Assembly: GCA_029204225.1 (NCBI GenBank)
Contig: CM055102.1
Location: forward strand, 44,355,984-44,419,983
From: Diphasiastrum complanatum
Lineage: Eukaryota > Streptophyta > Lycopodiopsida > Lycopodiales > Lycopodiaceae
Reading direction: 5' to 3'
Length of the DNA: 64,000 nucleotides
The translations under genes and the position numbers were made by a program. Shown piece by piece: positions 34,444 to 44,489 of this stretch (position 1 is the stretch's first letter; the number at the start of each line of letters is the position of its first letter). The notes below the pieces were generated by a model, which worked only from the letters and a program-made list of their open reading frames with translations, was not told the origin of the DNA and did not search any database.

Positions 34444-36474
34444 GTGAATCCATGTTGCAGTGTGCACTGTTTGACAATTATGTGCAGTTTGATAGAGGCC
34501 TTCCCATGGGCATTGCAGCTGGCATTGGGACTGTTGCTGCAGTTTTTGTGATGCTGGTTCTTGGATTTTGGGCGAAATCCACTGAGAATGAAGGCTCTGT
34601 TTCTGATCTCGTAAAAAGAGGCCAACTGAGGTTCGACAGAAAAGCTGAGTATGTCCTTTCTAACAGCTAATAGTGGTATCTTTTGCTAGTTATGTGATAT
34701 TATTGTCAGTCAATTCTTTATTGTTTCTTATGCTCATCAAACTACTTTCTCCTGCCATTTCAGAAACTCTATAGGCGACAATGCTTTTGCGTGTTTTATA
34801 CGATTTAAAAAAAACAAACGTTTCTTAGGAGAAGAAATTGTTTATTCTGTCAAAAAGTGTATATGCGATTGGACTGTATGAGCAATTCATTACTTAGATA
34901 GGATACGCTTTAATAGTGTGTTGTCTGGTCACTAGTGCCAAGTTCCCAACATCACAAATCAATCAGATTTTTTTGCACTTCAAGCTTGTCTAGGAGGTAT
35001 GCTAGAGAATAAAATATTTATGGTAAAGTGTAGGAAGCTAGGAACCCAAGGAGATGTTTGCAATCTTCCTGTGGTGCAAGCACTGTAATCAATACTACTA
35101 AATCAATTATATCATGGTTCAGTACAACATAGAGTGAGATTTATTCTTTGCATGTTGATGACATAGCACCAACAAAACACTTGAGCTTAGGAAACAATTT
35201 CAATCAGGTATTGAGTGTTGTTGTAGTTTGATCAATGAAATTTCATGCTTGGATACAATTTCCATAGAAGCAGTTCAAACAGAGTTATCACTGAGAATGA
35301 ATTTCAGGTAGCATCTGTCCATGAAGAATTTCAGGTGGATAGGGCAAGCAAGTTCTTGGAAAAAAAATTTATGGAGATAGTGCAGAACATTTCTGTATAG
35401 AATCTCAGATGGATGATAGGACTTAATTCTCAACCACTTCCTAATAGGACTGCAGTTCGTACATCATTCTGTTTCTGCAACCTTTTATGCATGATCAAGC
35501 ACTTATATTCAAAATTGCCTGATTGGGGTTATTTCTATTATTGTTGAAGCTCTACACCTTTGAAGTATGATGATCCTTTCAACAATCCTATGGTAAAAGC
35601 TGGGAGCAAGAATCCCCTTGTAAGGATGTGTGGGAAGATTTTCAGACTAGCACCTGTTACTTTGACTGAAGAAAAGGTTGTGAGCCATCAGAATAGAAGG
35701 TTACAGGCATACCAGTGGAAGAGACCAGTTGTTTTTTTGAATGAAGGAGATTCTGTTCCAAATGGAGTTGATCCTGAGGAGGTCAGATGGATTCCCTCTA
35801 ATCACCCTTTCGCAACCACAACGAACTATATCGATGAAGACTCAGCTCAGAAGAACGTGTATCAGACAAGAGGTGTTCCTGCACGTGTTCGAGCAGAGCA
35901 TGAGGCGCTACGTAAGAAGATGATGGAAGCAGCTCAAAATGTATGCCTTTGTAACTGTGTGTTTGCATTATGTTTCCTCACATGCTACCAGTCTAAATCG
36001 AATTCCTAAGTTTTTTAATTTGTAAATGTTTAAGTCTGCATGTTCTGTGTGACCAACTTAATGTAAACGTTCAAGCATTACGGAAGCTATGTCAGCAGTT
36101 CTTTTTTCTGGTGTTCAATTATTTCAACGAGTACTATTCATGCACGCCTGCCTTTAAGCTGATTCATTGTCTGGCACTTTAGAATCTTTGACATTATGAT
36201 TTCATCTGTGGGACTATTCCAGGAAACTGAGCCTTGGAGTTCACAACCCAGTGTAAATGCAAGTATTAGAGATCCCCTTGCCAACAATGACTCTGGTCAT
36301 TTCTCAACCCAAAATAACACTCTGGAAAGGGAAGAAGCAATTAAGGTGACTATCAAATGCGAAACTGAAAAAGCGCAGCTAAGTGAAAGTCATGAATTTC
36401 CAGGTTCACATTTAAGATCCATCGATGGCACAGGGCAGGAACATATATCAAGCCATACTCAACAAAGGTTGTGA
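30317..36474 (+). CDS. Plastid-targeted single-pass membrane protein, candidate MCD1-like (4 coding exons)
   Basis: Exons: 30317-30643, 34488-34648, 35550-35940, 36223-36474. All introns are GT-AG (donors GTAAGT, GTATGT, GTATGC) and phases join without a break, giving 376 residues. Residues 1-45 are Ser- and Arg-rich without acidic residues until late, as in a chloroplast transit peptide. Residues about 116-137 (GIAAGIGTVAAVFVMLVLGF) form one membrane helix. Exon 3 carries the most conserved-looking part: KYDDPFNNPMV, YQWKRPVVFLNEGD, VRWIPSNHPFATT and HEALRKKMMEA. From memory this order resembles the plant division-site protein MCD1, an inner-envelope protein that helps place the FtsZ ring, but I could not check it. 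A second acceptor at 34459-34460 would add 9 in-frame residues. The ATG at 30317 follows a strong acceptor and is preferred to the ATG at 30275, which lies inside that intron. A further 3' exon is possible. Confidence 0.72.
31533..31720. repeat. Degenerate tandem repeat, about 71-bp unit, in intron 1
   Basis: The phrase CCAAGAATG(C/T) starts units near 31533 and 31605, and a decayed third (CAAAGAATG) starts near 31675. Each unit also contains a CAATAGAT-like and a GAGCCAG-like block. It lies in intron 1 of the plastid gene. Confidence 0.7.
32006..32566 (+). pseudogene. LINE ORF1-like RNA-binding protein relic in intron 1
   Basis: One frame of 186 codons with two internal stops (about 32072 and 32228). 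The N-terminal part (LADLQRQVKDQAALIEEF, then Gln/Glu/His-rich) looks like a coiled-coil. The C-terminal half has the L1 ORF1p-like order: VRGIPNSED, LVIRFSSSTHRRDVLHRRAK, LKDTCIFLEQDLT and a final YRDGIICFVEKEL. In L1-type elements this protein coats the element RNA. No RT or endonuclease follows: the frame ends at 32566 and unrelated DNA and a (CT)n tract come next. Reading the first stop as a later mutation is inference. Confidence 0.65.
32800..32857. repeat. (CT)n microsatellite in intron 1
   Basis: About 28 CT units with one GT near the right end. On the sense strand of the host gene it is pyrimidine-rich and is followed by TCTCTCAGGTG, which resembles a splice acceptor. It may be a tail-associated repeat of the LINE-like relic, but that is not shown. 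Confidence 0.95.
32978..33110. repeat. Two copies of a 60-bp unit in intron 1
   Basis: AGCAATCACATAGCTCCAGC (from about 32978) is echoed by TGCAATCACGTATCTCTGGC (from about 33038). Both are followed by CCCACT...GTTCTTGGA...ACGTAGC. The copies are imperfect. Confidence 0.7.
33367..33440 (+). promoter_or_regulatory. Promoter-like CCAAT / G-box / TATA cluster in intron 1
   Basis: In plus orientation, CCAATCAAAAC (about 33370) is followed by CCACGTGTC (about 33387), GCACGTGC (about 33411) and ACTATAAATACT (about 33428). The order and spacing match a plant core promoter with two G-box-like elements. It lies 1.05 kb before exon 2 of the plastid gene, so it could drive a shorter transcript, or belong to a transposon. 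Nothing in the sequence proves activity. Confidence 0.45.
33470..33705. repeat. Degenerate 75-78 bp repeat with GATATCG...AGCGCA core
   Basis: TGATATCGTTTTCAAGCGCA (about 33488), CGATATCGCTTTTGAGCGCA (about 33562) and TAATATCAATTTGGAGCGTC (about 33640) are spaced 74-78 bp apart, and a partial AATATCG follows near 33706. It directly follows the promoter-like cluster. Confidence 0.75.
34363..34440. repeat. (GA)n microsatellite just upstream of exon 2
   Basis: About 39 GA units end 47 bp before the exon 2 acceptor of the plastid gene. On the sense strand this puts a purine tract where a pyrimidine tract and branch site are expected. Both acceptors at 34460 and 34487 lie after it. Confidence 0.97.
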
Positions 36475-37305
36475 GAGGTTGATAAATGCTAGTGTACATG
36501 GAATCAGCACGGGTTCTTTTTATCTCATGTGCGAGTTCATGAAAACTTTGTCAGGTGAAGTGTGTTTAGTAATTTCATATCCTCAAATTGTAAATCTCTT
36601 GATTGGTTAACTGTTGCTCATCTTCAGCACTCAAAGTAAGTGTTGAAAATAAGCACATGAATAGGAAGAGTGCTTTCAAGTCATGGTGTATCATCTATAT
36701 AAACATCGTCGCCTTGACAATGATCTCTAAATCCCACATATTAGTAGCTGATCATTCTTGCTGGTTGCACATTGTACCTAGCTGAAAAATTGCTGTTTCT
36801 GTATGATGGGTCAATAGATGAAGCCCACGTTCCGGTACGTAATCCAGGAATTAGGCTTAGGGTTTCCCGGACTGAAAAAGTTTTTTTTGAAGCTTTTTTA
36901 GGTGAACTTTAAAAAATATTAGATAAATAACTAAACTATAAAAAACACTAGTCCACATCAAATAAACTAATGTACTTAACGTTTTTTTTTTACTAAACTA
37001 TAAAAAAAGTAGTCCACTCTAAAAAACATCTAAACTATCCAAAAAAATTTCCAACCATTAATATTTTCCCCCAAATAGAATTGAAAAAATAAACAAAAAA
37101 TAAAAGAAAATCGCTATTCGGATAGTGTTCCACTTTCCAGATAGCTCACATTCCAAAACGCTCATTCCAGAATGTGCGTTAGAGAAAATAAGCTTCAAAA
37201 AGGGCCCTATAAGGATTGCCACATAGGCGCAAGTTTACAACTCGGGGCAGTCAAGTAAACTAAAAATGTGTGAGAGAGGGCTTTCGGAAAATCAAAATGA
37301 AGGGG
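36475..37305. other. 3' flank of the plastid gene, then AT-rich DNA
   Basis: The first part is the probable 3' untranslated region. From about 36830 the sequence becomes A/T-rich with poly-A and poly-T runs and phrases such as AACTATAAAAAA repeated at short range. No gene is supported. Confidence 0.4.
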
Positions 37306-37555
37306 AGGGGGGAAATTTTTTTAAAAGCAACATTGGAAAAAGGAAAAAAAAGCCATTAAAAACATTGAGGGGGTGGGGGGTGGGGGGTGGGGGGTCGGGA
37401 CCTTCTAGATGTCGGGGGCCTCGAACGGGCCAGCGTGCCCCCCCTCGACTGGCGCCTGGCCCTTGGGGCGTGTGCCCTCCACGCTCCCTCTTCAATGTTT
37501 TTAATCCTTTTTTTTTCCCCTTTTCTTCAATATTGCTTTTAGAAAATTTTGCCCC
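37306..37555. mobile_element. Fold-back element with G-quadruplex-like centre
   Basis: The left arm (about 37306-37373) and the right arm (about 37486-37555) are imperfect inverted repeats about 68 bp long, both holding a TAAAAGCAA..., a purine run and an AAAAACATTGA block. They enclose a GC-rich centre of about 110 bp in otherwise AT-rich DNA. The centre opens with G5-T-G6-T-G6-T-G6 (37369-37394), enough for a four-tier quadruplex, and holds a smaller GGGCCAGCG / CGCCTGGCCC stem. Frames on both strands are by-products. It looks like a MITE or fold-back transposon. No target duplication is obvious. Confidence 0.7.
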
Positions 37556-38759
37556 ATTAGAACTGGCCAGCCCACTCAAATGAGCCTTAGATCCACCTCT
37601 GTGGCATGTTTATATATTTTGGAACTGTAGTACGCTTACAAGATTTTTTAGAATTCTTTATCCATATTGCCTTGACATTTTGGTTTTATACATGATGGAA
37701 ACTAGTAGTTTTTTAGAAAATTAGGCTCAAAATAAGTTTTTTTTAATCAAGATTTTTCAACTTTTCATGAACAGCCCCACCTACAAAGATAATTTTGGCA
37801 GATTCAAAAACTCTAACGTGAATTTTTTGTTCATGATCAAACTTCATATAAAGGTAAAAACATGCACTTGGGGATTTACTTTTCCGTTGAAGGAATTTGA
37901 ATAGCCTTACTCAACATCCAAAAGCCTGCTGTGAAAGACTTGACACGTGTGATCAGACATTGTTTCTTGAAGTTATATTGATAGTTTGGTAGATCAAAAT
38001 GCAAAGTTAGTTTTTAATGTCTTGATTTGATATGCTTCTATCAAAATCTCTACAAAGTGCCCTTCTGCCAATCACTTGGCCTCACCTAAACATCCGTTCT
38101 GATCCGCTCTGCTCCCCAATTGATGGAGTACTCAGAAATCCGGCCAGCTTTTTGTCATAACCACATAGAACCATTTTTGAGCAATTTTTCTTGAATTTTT
38201 GCCTGAATTCACATATGACAATCGTTCTAATCTCTCTCGAAGCTCTGATCGAAGGAACTTTGATGTCTCTTGCCATCCGGATTGCCGATATCCCATATGG
38301 AGTCCTCTCTCTTGAGACGCTCTATTTTTTCTGGTGAAAGACGCTATCTCATAGCTCCACCGGATCGTGCATACCTAGAACACCCTGTCACTATGATACC
38401 ATGTTAAAATCCCGTTAGGATTTAGTGCAATATGCAGATCACATCAATCAATCACCATAGACATTCCTCACAAGCTCTCAAAGATAGCACAACAAAAGCT
38501 TTGTATAACAAAGAGAAACGAGAGACATTCTTAAGCCTAAAAATTATGCATGTTATCTGAGACTTGGAACTTTGTAAGGAAGTACTCACTTATAAATGAG
38601 AGGATACTAAAAATAACAAGCAGATCTATTAGAAACATTGTCTCAAATGTGTGATTTTATGTTTGGTATACTTTATGTTAGGCTTGTTTACAATGCAAAT
38701 GTTGTCTACAACAAATAGTATGGGTGTTGGAGACGTGTGACCAAGCATTGTGTATCGAG
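37556..38759. other. AT-rich DNA with a minus-strand Copia primer site
   Basis: A minus-strand primer-site-like TGGTATCATAGTGA lies at about 38388-38401, and LTR-like DNA starts at 38402 to its right (complement of ...TTTTAACA). A 64-codon minus-strand frame at 38082-38276 lies where the leader or gag of that element should be, but I do not recognise Gag wording in it. No host gene is supported. Confidence 0.4.
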
Positions 38760-39218
38760 TGTGAAAAAATCAGATCTAATGATGACACAAATAGATCTAG
38801 GTCTTTGGCTTGATTGGGTGCACAACATCCATAGTGTAGAAATCTCAATATTAGCATGCTAGTTTAGGTAAAATCATGTATAAACCGTTAAGATAGAGAG
38901 AACATTTAATGTATTTCTCCACGTTGGTCTTGCAATATATAGTATCAAAATGTCATTTGGCCACTTGCCAATTATTGCTCTAATTGTAAGTTTTCAAGTG
39001 CTTACCAAAAAACTAGTAATTTAATGACTAGATTTCATGTATTTTAATATGTAAACTCATGAGGCCCAAATTTGATCCCTTCTACAACTTTTCAAAAATA
39101 GTAAATTGACTATTTTTTTAGAGCTTATCAATGTAAAAAATGTTTTTCTAAGTTTATTTTAGGATATGGCCTCCAAATTGCCAATAATAGTCAATAGCTA
39201 GTTGACAATTTGTCGACA
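38760..39218 (-). mobile_element. LTR-A family 3' LTR, minus strand
   Basis: The minus-strand start TGTCGACAAATTGTC at 39218 follows a purine tract (GAATTGAAGAGAAAG). The left end matches the family end (TTTTTTCACA) at 38760. The DNA to its right (about 39220-39300) matches the 3' internal end beside the 20502-20911 copy (for example ATCCAACTT...AACGAT region). The length is 459 bp. Confidence 0.75.
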
Positions 39219-39853
39219 CTTTCTCTTCAATTCTATTCGCTATTTTAACCACACTATTCTAATCCAACTTAAAAATGATTTCCATCCTAAAAATAGATCT
39301 CTCAATGATCGTGTAATGCTCAAAATAGAAGCATTCATAATTGATATAGATAATAGAATTGTCCATATTGGATGATTCACTATTTCTTACATCAAGTTTT
39401 CATATCAAAATGAAACTAGTACATGAAGAAAAAACATAGAATGTAAATGTTATGATTCCTCCCTATGGACACTTTTGATATCTCTAGAAAACAACAACCA
39501 CCAAGCAATAAATGTGAGTGATCAACAAATGCTTGCATGCGGCTTCCATATTCTATCTCACTTGAAGTGTTTGCAGCATGAAACTCCATGAATAAGCCTC
39601 CATCTCCATCTTGTCATAAGAGATCTCAACACTTAGAGAACTTCTATATGAATGAGTGACATAATGAACCTTCCTCATTTCCATTTCCATCAACAAAACC
39701 AACCAAGAATACTAGTCCAACTTCAACATCAAAATGATGAAGAACAATGTTGCTATATTTATCATATCTTGACAATTTGCACACATTCACATGAAATTGC
39801 TCAAACAAGATATAAAATGAGTAAAGTAGGATATAAGAACACTTCCTTGTTGA
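39219..39853. other. 3' internal remnant of an LTR-A element, no coding frame
   Basis: The first 100 bp are homologous to 20912-21010 and so belong to the minus-strand LTR-A element. The remainder shows no RT or RNase H wording that I can defend. Confidence 0.4.
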
Positions 39854-40282
39854 TCATTTGCCTTCACACAAGTCAAACACTTGCAAAAATAGATCCTCAT
39901 TGCTTTGACCTTTGAGTTCCATCTTGATGCCTTTTCCTAGCTCCAAATTGCCAAATTCCACTTGGTTTTGATGAAGCAAACTAAGACCAACCATATGCTC
40001 TTCCAAAAGTACATCATAACCTCTGATCAAAATACTTCTTACAGATCCAAACCTCTGTAAAACCAACATCTCAAACATGGAATTGAGATCATAAAAGCTT
40101 ACACCAAAAGCCTCTCCACTAGCCATATTGAAATCCATGTCATCACCATAAAAAATGAGATAGATGCTACAATCCTCCTCCAACATGAAGTAGAATATGT
40201 GAAGATGAGTGTCAAACCTGATTCTTGCTGCTCCTTTGAGTCCTTTCCAATCTTCAATAAGTGCACAATCAAGATTACTCAT
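39854..40282 (-). CDS. Unidentified open frame, 142 codons
   Basis: An uninterrupted minus-strand frame, followed upstream by another frame of 77 codons (40275-40508). I do not recognise the protein. It has an acidic middle (YLIFYGDDMDFNM) and an amphipathic end and no clear membrane segment or zinc site. It lies between relics of LTR-A and LTR-B Copia elements on the same strand, so it may be part of a transposon body instead of a host gene. Expression is not shown. Confidence 0.25.
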   Translation of the reverse strand: MSNLDCALIEDWKGLKGAARIRFDTHLHIFYFMLEEDCSIYLIFYGDDMDFNMASGEAFGVSFYDLNSMFEMLVLQRFGSVRSILIRGYDVLLEEHMVGLSLLHQNQVEFGNLELGKGIKMELKGQSNEDLFLQVFDLCEGK

Positions 40283-40906
40283 GCAAGATAGCTTGGTCAG
40301 AGTGTACAGGCGAATCCATAGATTCTATTGGCTGATTGAGATCATCAATAGGGGCCTTAGCTTGCTCCTCTTGTATCCACTTCTTTACCTTGATATAACG
40401 ATTTTTTTCTTTTTGCGGGTTGGGATACTCTCCTGGTCCAATGGATTTAGTGTAATGGCTTATCGTATGGGGTTGACTATGTTCCTCGTTCAAAATTCTC
40501 TCTACCACTTGGAACTCTTTTCAAGTGTTGGGCATGTGTCTGAACGTAGATAGGTGCTTTTGGTTTTGTGGATTTCGCTCTCCTATCATGTACAATAGTT
40601 GCAAGGTTGACAGGTGCGTCAACTTGCTAATGAACAAATCATAAAAGGTAGAAGACTCCTCTTCTTGACTATCTTGTTTATAAAGCACCTAAATTCTCTC
40701 CAACATAGAATCACTTGATCTACGCTTTTTATTAAACCATGTGACATTAATTGTCGCAAAAAATATTTTCATTGCTCACCAAAAGAATCACCACCATTTG
40801 CAAAATGCACATTTGAAGAAAAAAAGCTTACTAGTAACATCAAAATTAGTAAAGTACACTTGAGAAAAGAATGATTCTTCGCACTTGATGTTACTTCCTT
40901 TGTTGA

Positions 40907-41602
40907 AAACCAGTTTTTAGGACCCTAAATGGATCTACAAAAGATCTTCAAGAGTGATTGTATATTTGGCTAATCAATATATTGCAAAACTAGCACTCAA
41001 ATCACTATAGAACGACCTAACACATGTGAAGTACAGTCTGTAGTATAGCGTACTAATAGAAAATTAGCTTTACTAAGTTCGAATCACATTCACATCAAAA
41101 GAATCTCAATTCAAATGGTGTAAAAACTCAAAATTGTCAAGTGTTCTAGAATCATGATCTCTCTCACATTGATTGAATGATTTACATGTACAAAGAAGAT
41201 CCTATCATTGGCTGGCTGAGCAGGTTTAGCACGTGTTCAAGTACCAAAAAGTCATTAGTTTGGCCTACTCAAGTTGCTTTGACCTAACCATTATGTATAC
41301 CATCTATGGTAGTTAAATCAACACCAACTTTCTTGATTTTTGGAGGTCGCTCCTAAATCTTAGGAAACTTGACCAAATTTCCTATCTAACTCCTATAACT
41401 AGGACCTACCTACCATAGGCCTATTTTTCACATGTGTGAACATGCTCACACACATGTGGATTACAAAATGTACAATAAGCTATATGTTTATGAAGCTAAT
41501 ATTTTCCAATTTTCATACTCACATGCTCACACACATGTGGATTACAAAATGTACAATAAACTATATGTTTATGAAGCTAATATTTTCCAATTTTCATACT
41601 CC
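40907..41602 (-). mobile_element. LTR-B family LTR with an 81-bp internal duplication
   Basis: The minus-strand start is ATGAAAATTGGAAAATATT at about 41602 and the left end is TGTTGAAAACC near 40907. The first 81 bp are tandemly doubled (41441-41521 and 41522-41602, nearly identical). The doubling repeats the outer CACATGTG box (41451-41458 and 41532-41539), while the inner one lies at 41429-41436. A third box is at 41021-41028. Confidence 0.7.
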
Positions 41603-42015
41603 TCAAATTTAGCTCGATATAACTATGGTATGTCTATCTACAACTCCAAGAGCTGATCTTAGATTGATGAATGAATAGTTTTAGAATAATTCTAGCTACA
41701 AATAAAGAACCTATGAGACTCTTTACAAGATGTTCCATAGATGTGTAGTCATACTTACATGGATCCATGTGAAAAAAAAATCAGGAATGAAGTTAGCATG
41801 CTGAAATCAATAAAAACCAGCAAGAAAAGTGGACCTTAATCTATTTCATCATCTAAAATTGAATGTTAGGCCCCAAGATCGAGCATTTTGGACTCTCAAC
41901 TAGCTTGGAATCGCCAAAACTTCTTGTATCGTCTTTATGAAAGAGGAGATTATTTACATAGAATGCAAGAATAAATACTAATCCATCATGAAACATAAGG
42001 ATATGTGTTGCTCTC

Positions 42016-42570
42016 TCAAAATGGATTTAATAGTTTAGGAGAATCTTGAGTTGAATATGCTAACATCTTGGTACTACCTTCATGATCTTGATGGTCTCTC
42101 CATGTGCCAATGAACTTGAGCCTTGATGTCTCCATCTTGGACTTTGAAGATCTTTTTGAAGTTCTTGGTCCTTCACCTTCTCCTTGCACCTGACTTGGCT
42201 CCTCACCATCAATGAGTTGAATAAGGTGTTGATCCAAAAGTGCTCCTTCTAGTTTGCAAGTCTTCAACTTATGAAAGATCATATTTCCACCATTGACAGC
42301 TTTGGTGAAAAAAATGTAGATTCAACAATCTCAATTATTTGAAGAGCAAAAAACTACCGTTATTTCTTTCATTGAGGTAGGATAATCTTTGTTCCTTACA
42401 TTGAAATGATCATGCACAAAGCATGTGGACTCAAAGAATTTCAAGTACATTACATTAAATGGTGTTTTGTCTTTTATGATACCAGTTTTCAAACTATGAC
42501 AAAAATATTCACCAAATGAGGTTGCTTCACAAAAACATGATGAAACTACACAAGCTTCCAAACAAGTCAT
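42016..42570 (-). pseudogene. Copia integrase C-terminal relic
   Basis: Minus-strand reading gives IIKDKTPFNVMYLKFFESTC (about 42400-42480), then, after a break, MIFHKLKTCKLEGALL, a Gln/Glu/Gly-rich spacer (EEPSQVQGEGEGPRTSKRSSK) and DHEGSTKMLAY. This matches the part of Copia pol from the integrase C-terminus (TPFE.W..K...., SRDVIFHE) into the linker before RT. RT itself is missing, and LTR-B DNA lies on both sides. Confidence 0.55.
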
Positions 42571-42833
42571 TAGTTTGACCTACTCAAGTCACTTTGACCT
42601 AACCATTAAATATACCATCTATGGTAGTTAGATCAACACCAACTTCCTTGATTTTTGGAAATAGCTCCTAAATCTTAGGAAACTTGACCAAACTTCCTAT
42701 CTAACTCCTATGATTAAGACCTAACTACCCTAGGCCTATTTCTCATACGTGTGAATATGCTCTCACACATGTGGATTACAAAATGTACAATAAACTATAT
42801 GTTTATCAGGCTAATATTTGCCAATTTTCACAT
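42567..42833 (-). mobile_element. LTR-B family LTR, truncated
   Basis: About 265 bp aligned closely with 41250-41600, from GTCATTAGTTTG(A/G)CCTACTC to the family start TGTGAAAATTGGCAAATATT at 42833. The paired boxes are at 42744-42753 (CATACGTGTG) and 42766-42773. The distal part of the LTR is missing, since it abuts the integrase relic. Confidence 0.7.
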
Positions 42834-43559
42834 CTTTGAATCCCTTACCTTTGTCCTTTAAGTTTATTCAACTCAAGCAAGGTGCCATCCTTACCTTTCA
42901 AGTTGAACAATTGCTTGAGGTAAGTCTATCATTGCTCTCCAACAGGACTCCTCCATTAGTTACCATGATGCAATGATTGATCAAACCTCTTCAACCTGTT
43001 CCAATGCACTCAACACTCAATTGAATCTTCAACAAATGAAATCAAGATGAAATCACAAGGATTTAGAACTACACAAATGTCTCTTAATCTCACAATTAGA
43101 CAACAAGCACATAGAATGTGATAAATTTTGATCAACAAATGATCACACCACAATAGAATGAATCTTGAACCTAAAAGATTTTGAAAATACTCTTGAAAAG
43201 GTTAAGAGCCTTTGCCACAAGAGACCTTATTCAAATTTTGAGAATTTGTAAATATTCATACAATTAAAAGAATCAAAATCTATATGCAAAGTCTAGCAAT
43301 CTTGATCTAGATCCTAAAATAATTTGCTTTCTTACAACATATGGAGATTTTGTAACAATGATCCAACCACAAAAGAATATCAACATTCTAAATCGCTTGA
43401 TTGAAGTGCTTTTCTTGTATAAAATATTCAAAAACATGAATAAAGACCATAGATAAGACTCCAAAGTGGTTACCCAAGTGTTACTTAAACATAACATGTG
43501 ATGTAAAGAAGGGATATAATATCAAATCTAGTGAAACAAAGAAAGCTCAAATAGTCAAT
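42834..43559. other. AT-rich DNA with no supported gene
   Basis: Frames are short. A CTTTAAGTTTATTCAACTCAAGCAAGG-like phrase at 42855-42910 is partly repeated, but nothing longer emerges. It may be leader DNA of the neighbouring minus-strand Copia elements. Confidence 0.35.
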
Positions 43560-43790
43560 GTGGCATTAAAATTCCCTCAAAGGTTAGAGATAACTCTAGC
43601 TTTCATGCGTTCAAAGCTCAAGGCTCAAGAATCGAAGGCATTTAAAGAGACGAAGAAACACAAAGAATGGCAAGCAACTGTAGAGACAAAAATGAAGGTC
43701 ATAAGCAAGAACGAGACTTGGGAGTTGGTTGAGCTACCTAATGGTAAGGTGCCTATCACTTGAAAATGTATTTACAAAGCTAAGTGTGGA
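43560..43790 (+). pseudogene. Start of a Copia RT domain, cut by an LTR-A insertion
   Basis: A plus-strand frame reads the RT lead-in: HKEWQATVETKMKVISKNET, WELVELPNGKVPIT, a stop where the family has Lys or Trp codons, then KCIYKAKC. At 43790 it stops dead at the end of a minus-strand LTR-A copy. The rest of this RT is not found on the far side, so a deletion or truncation accompanied the insertion. Confidence 0.8.
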
Positions 43791-44436
43791 GCGTGAAAAA
43801 ATTATATCCAAAACATGCTTAATGGATCAACTAGATCTAGAGGCAAATTTGCTTGCACATCTAGTTTCATCAACAAGCTAGAAATCATGCATCTAACATG
43901 CTAGAATATGGAAATACATGAAAAACTCATTAAAATCACTATGATCCAATATAGTCCATGTCCATACAACAGTACATCAGCCTTCACACTTGTAAACTCA
44001 AGAACAACTTAGCATTCAAAACATTAGAAATCAAGATATCAAGAGGAGAAGAGATAGAAGAAGACAATAGCATAGAAGATGAATATTCTCCAAATGAAGA
44101 GAGAAATTTTGAATACATTATGCTCGCTAGACCTTTTTTTATTTGTAGTAAAAAAAATATGACATTTGGCCATTTGCCCATTTGCCAAAAGTTACCCTAA
44201 ATGGTAGTTTCTAGGCACATCAAAAACCTAGATTTTTGTGACTATATTTAGTGTATGTAAATCAACCAATAAGAAGAGGTCTAAATGCAACCTTATCAAC
44301 TTGAAAAGCTGTTAAAAATAGTAAAATCACTATTCTTAGACCTTATTAATGTTAAAAAATATATCTCTAAGTTGAAATTTCATATTGGCCTCAAAATTGC
44401 CAATTTAACTCAACTTAACTAGTTGAACTTTTCACA
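43791..44436 (-). mobile_element. LTR-A family 3' LTR, minus strand
   Basis: The minus-strand start TGTGAAAAGTTCAACTAG at 44436 is identical to the 18563 copy over its first 18 bases and follows a purine tract (AGTTGGAGAGGAAG). The left end is near 43791 (TTTTTTCACG). The length is 646 bp, longer than the other copies because of internal differences. Confidence 0.82.
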
Positions 44437-44489
44437 CTTCCTCTCCAACTAGTTTTAGCATAGATCTAGATAATACTTCAAGATGAGTT

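Noticed and set aside
34270-34477. Minus-strand Ser-Leu frames near exon 2
   Set aside because: They are the reverse reading of the GA tract and overlap a well-supported plus-strand exon.
30644-34487. Splitting the plastid gene into two genes at intron 1
   Set aside because: The donor at 30644 and the acceptor at 34487 keep the frame, and exon 1 lacks its own stop until well into the intron. I keep one gene but report the promoter-like cluster.
37266-37583. Frames of about 100 codons on both strands across the G-rich region
   Set aside because: Mirror-image frames arise from the GC-rich inverted repeat. There is no domain, and composition explains the lack of stops.
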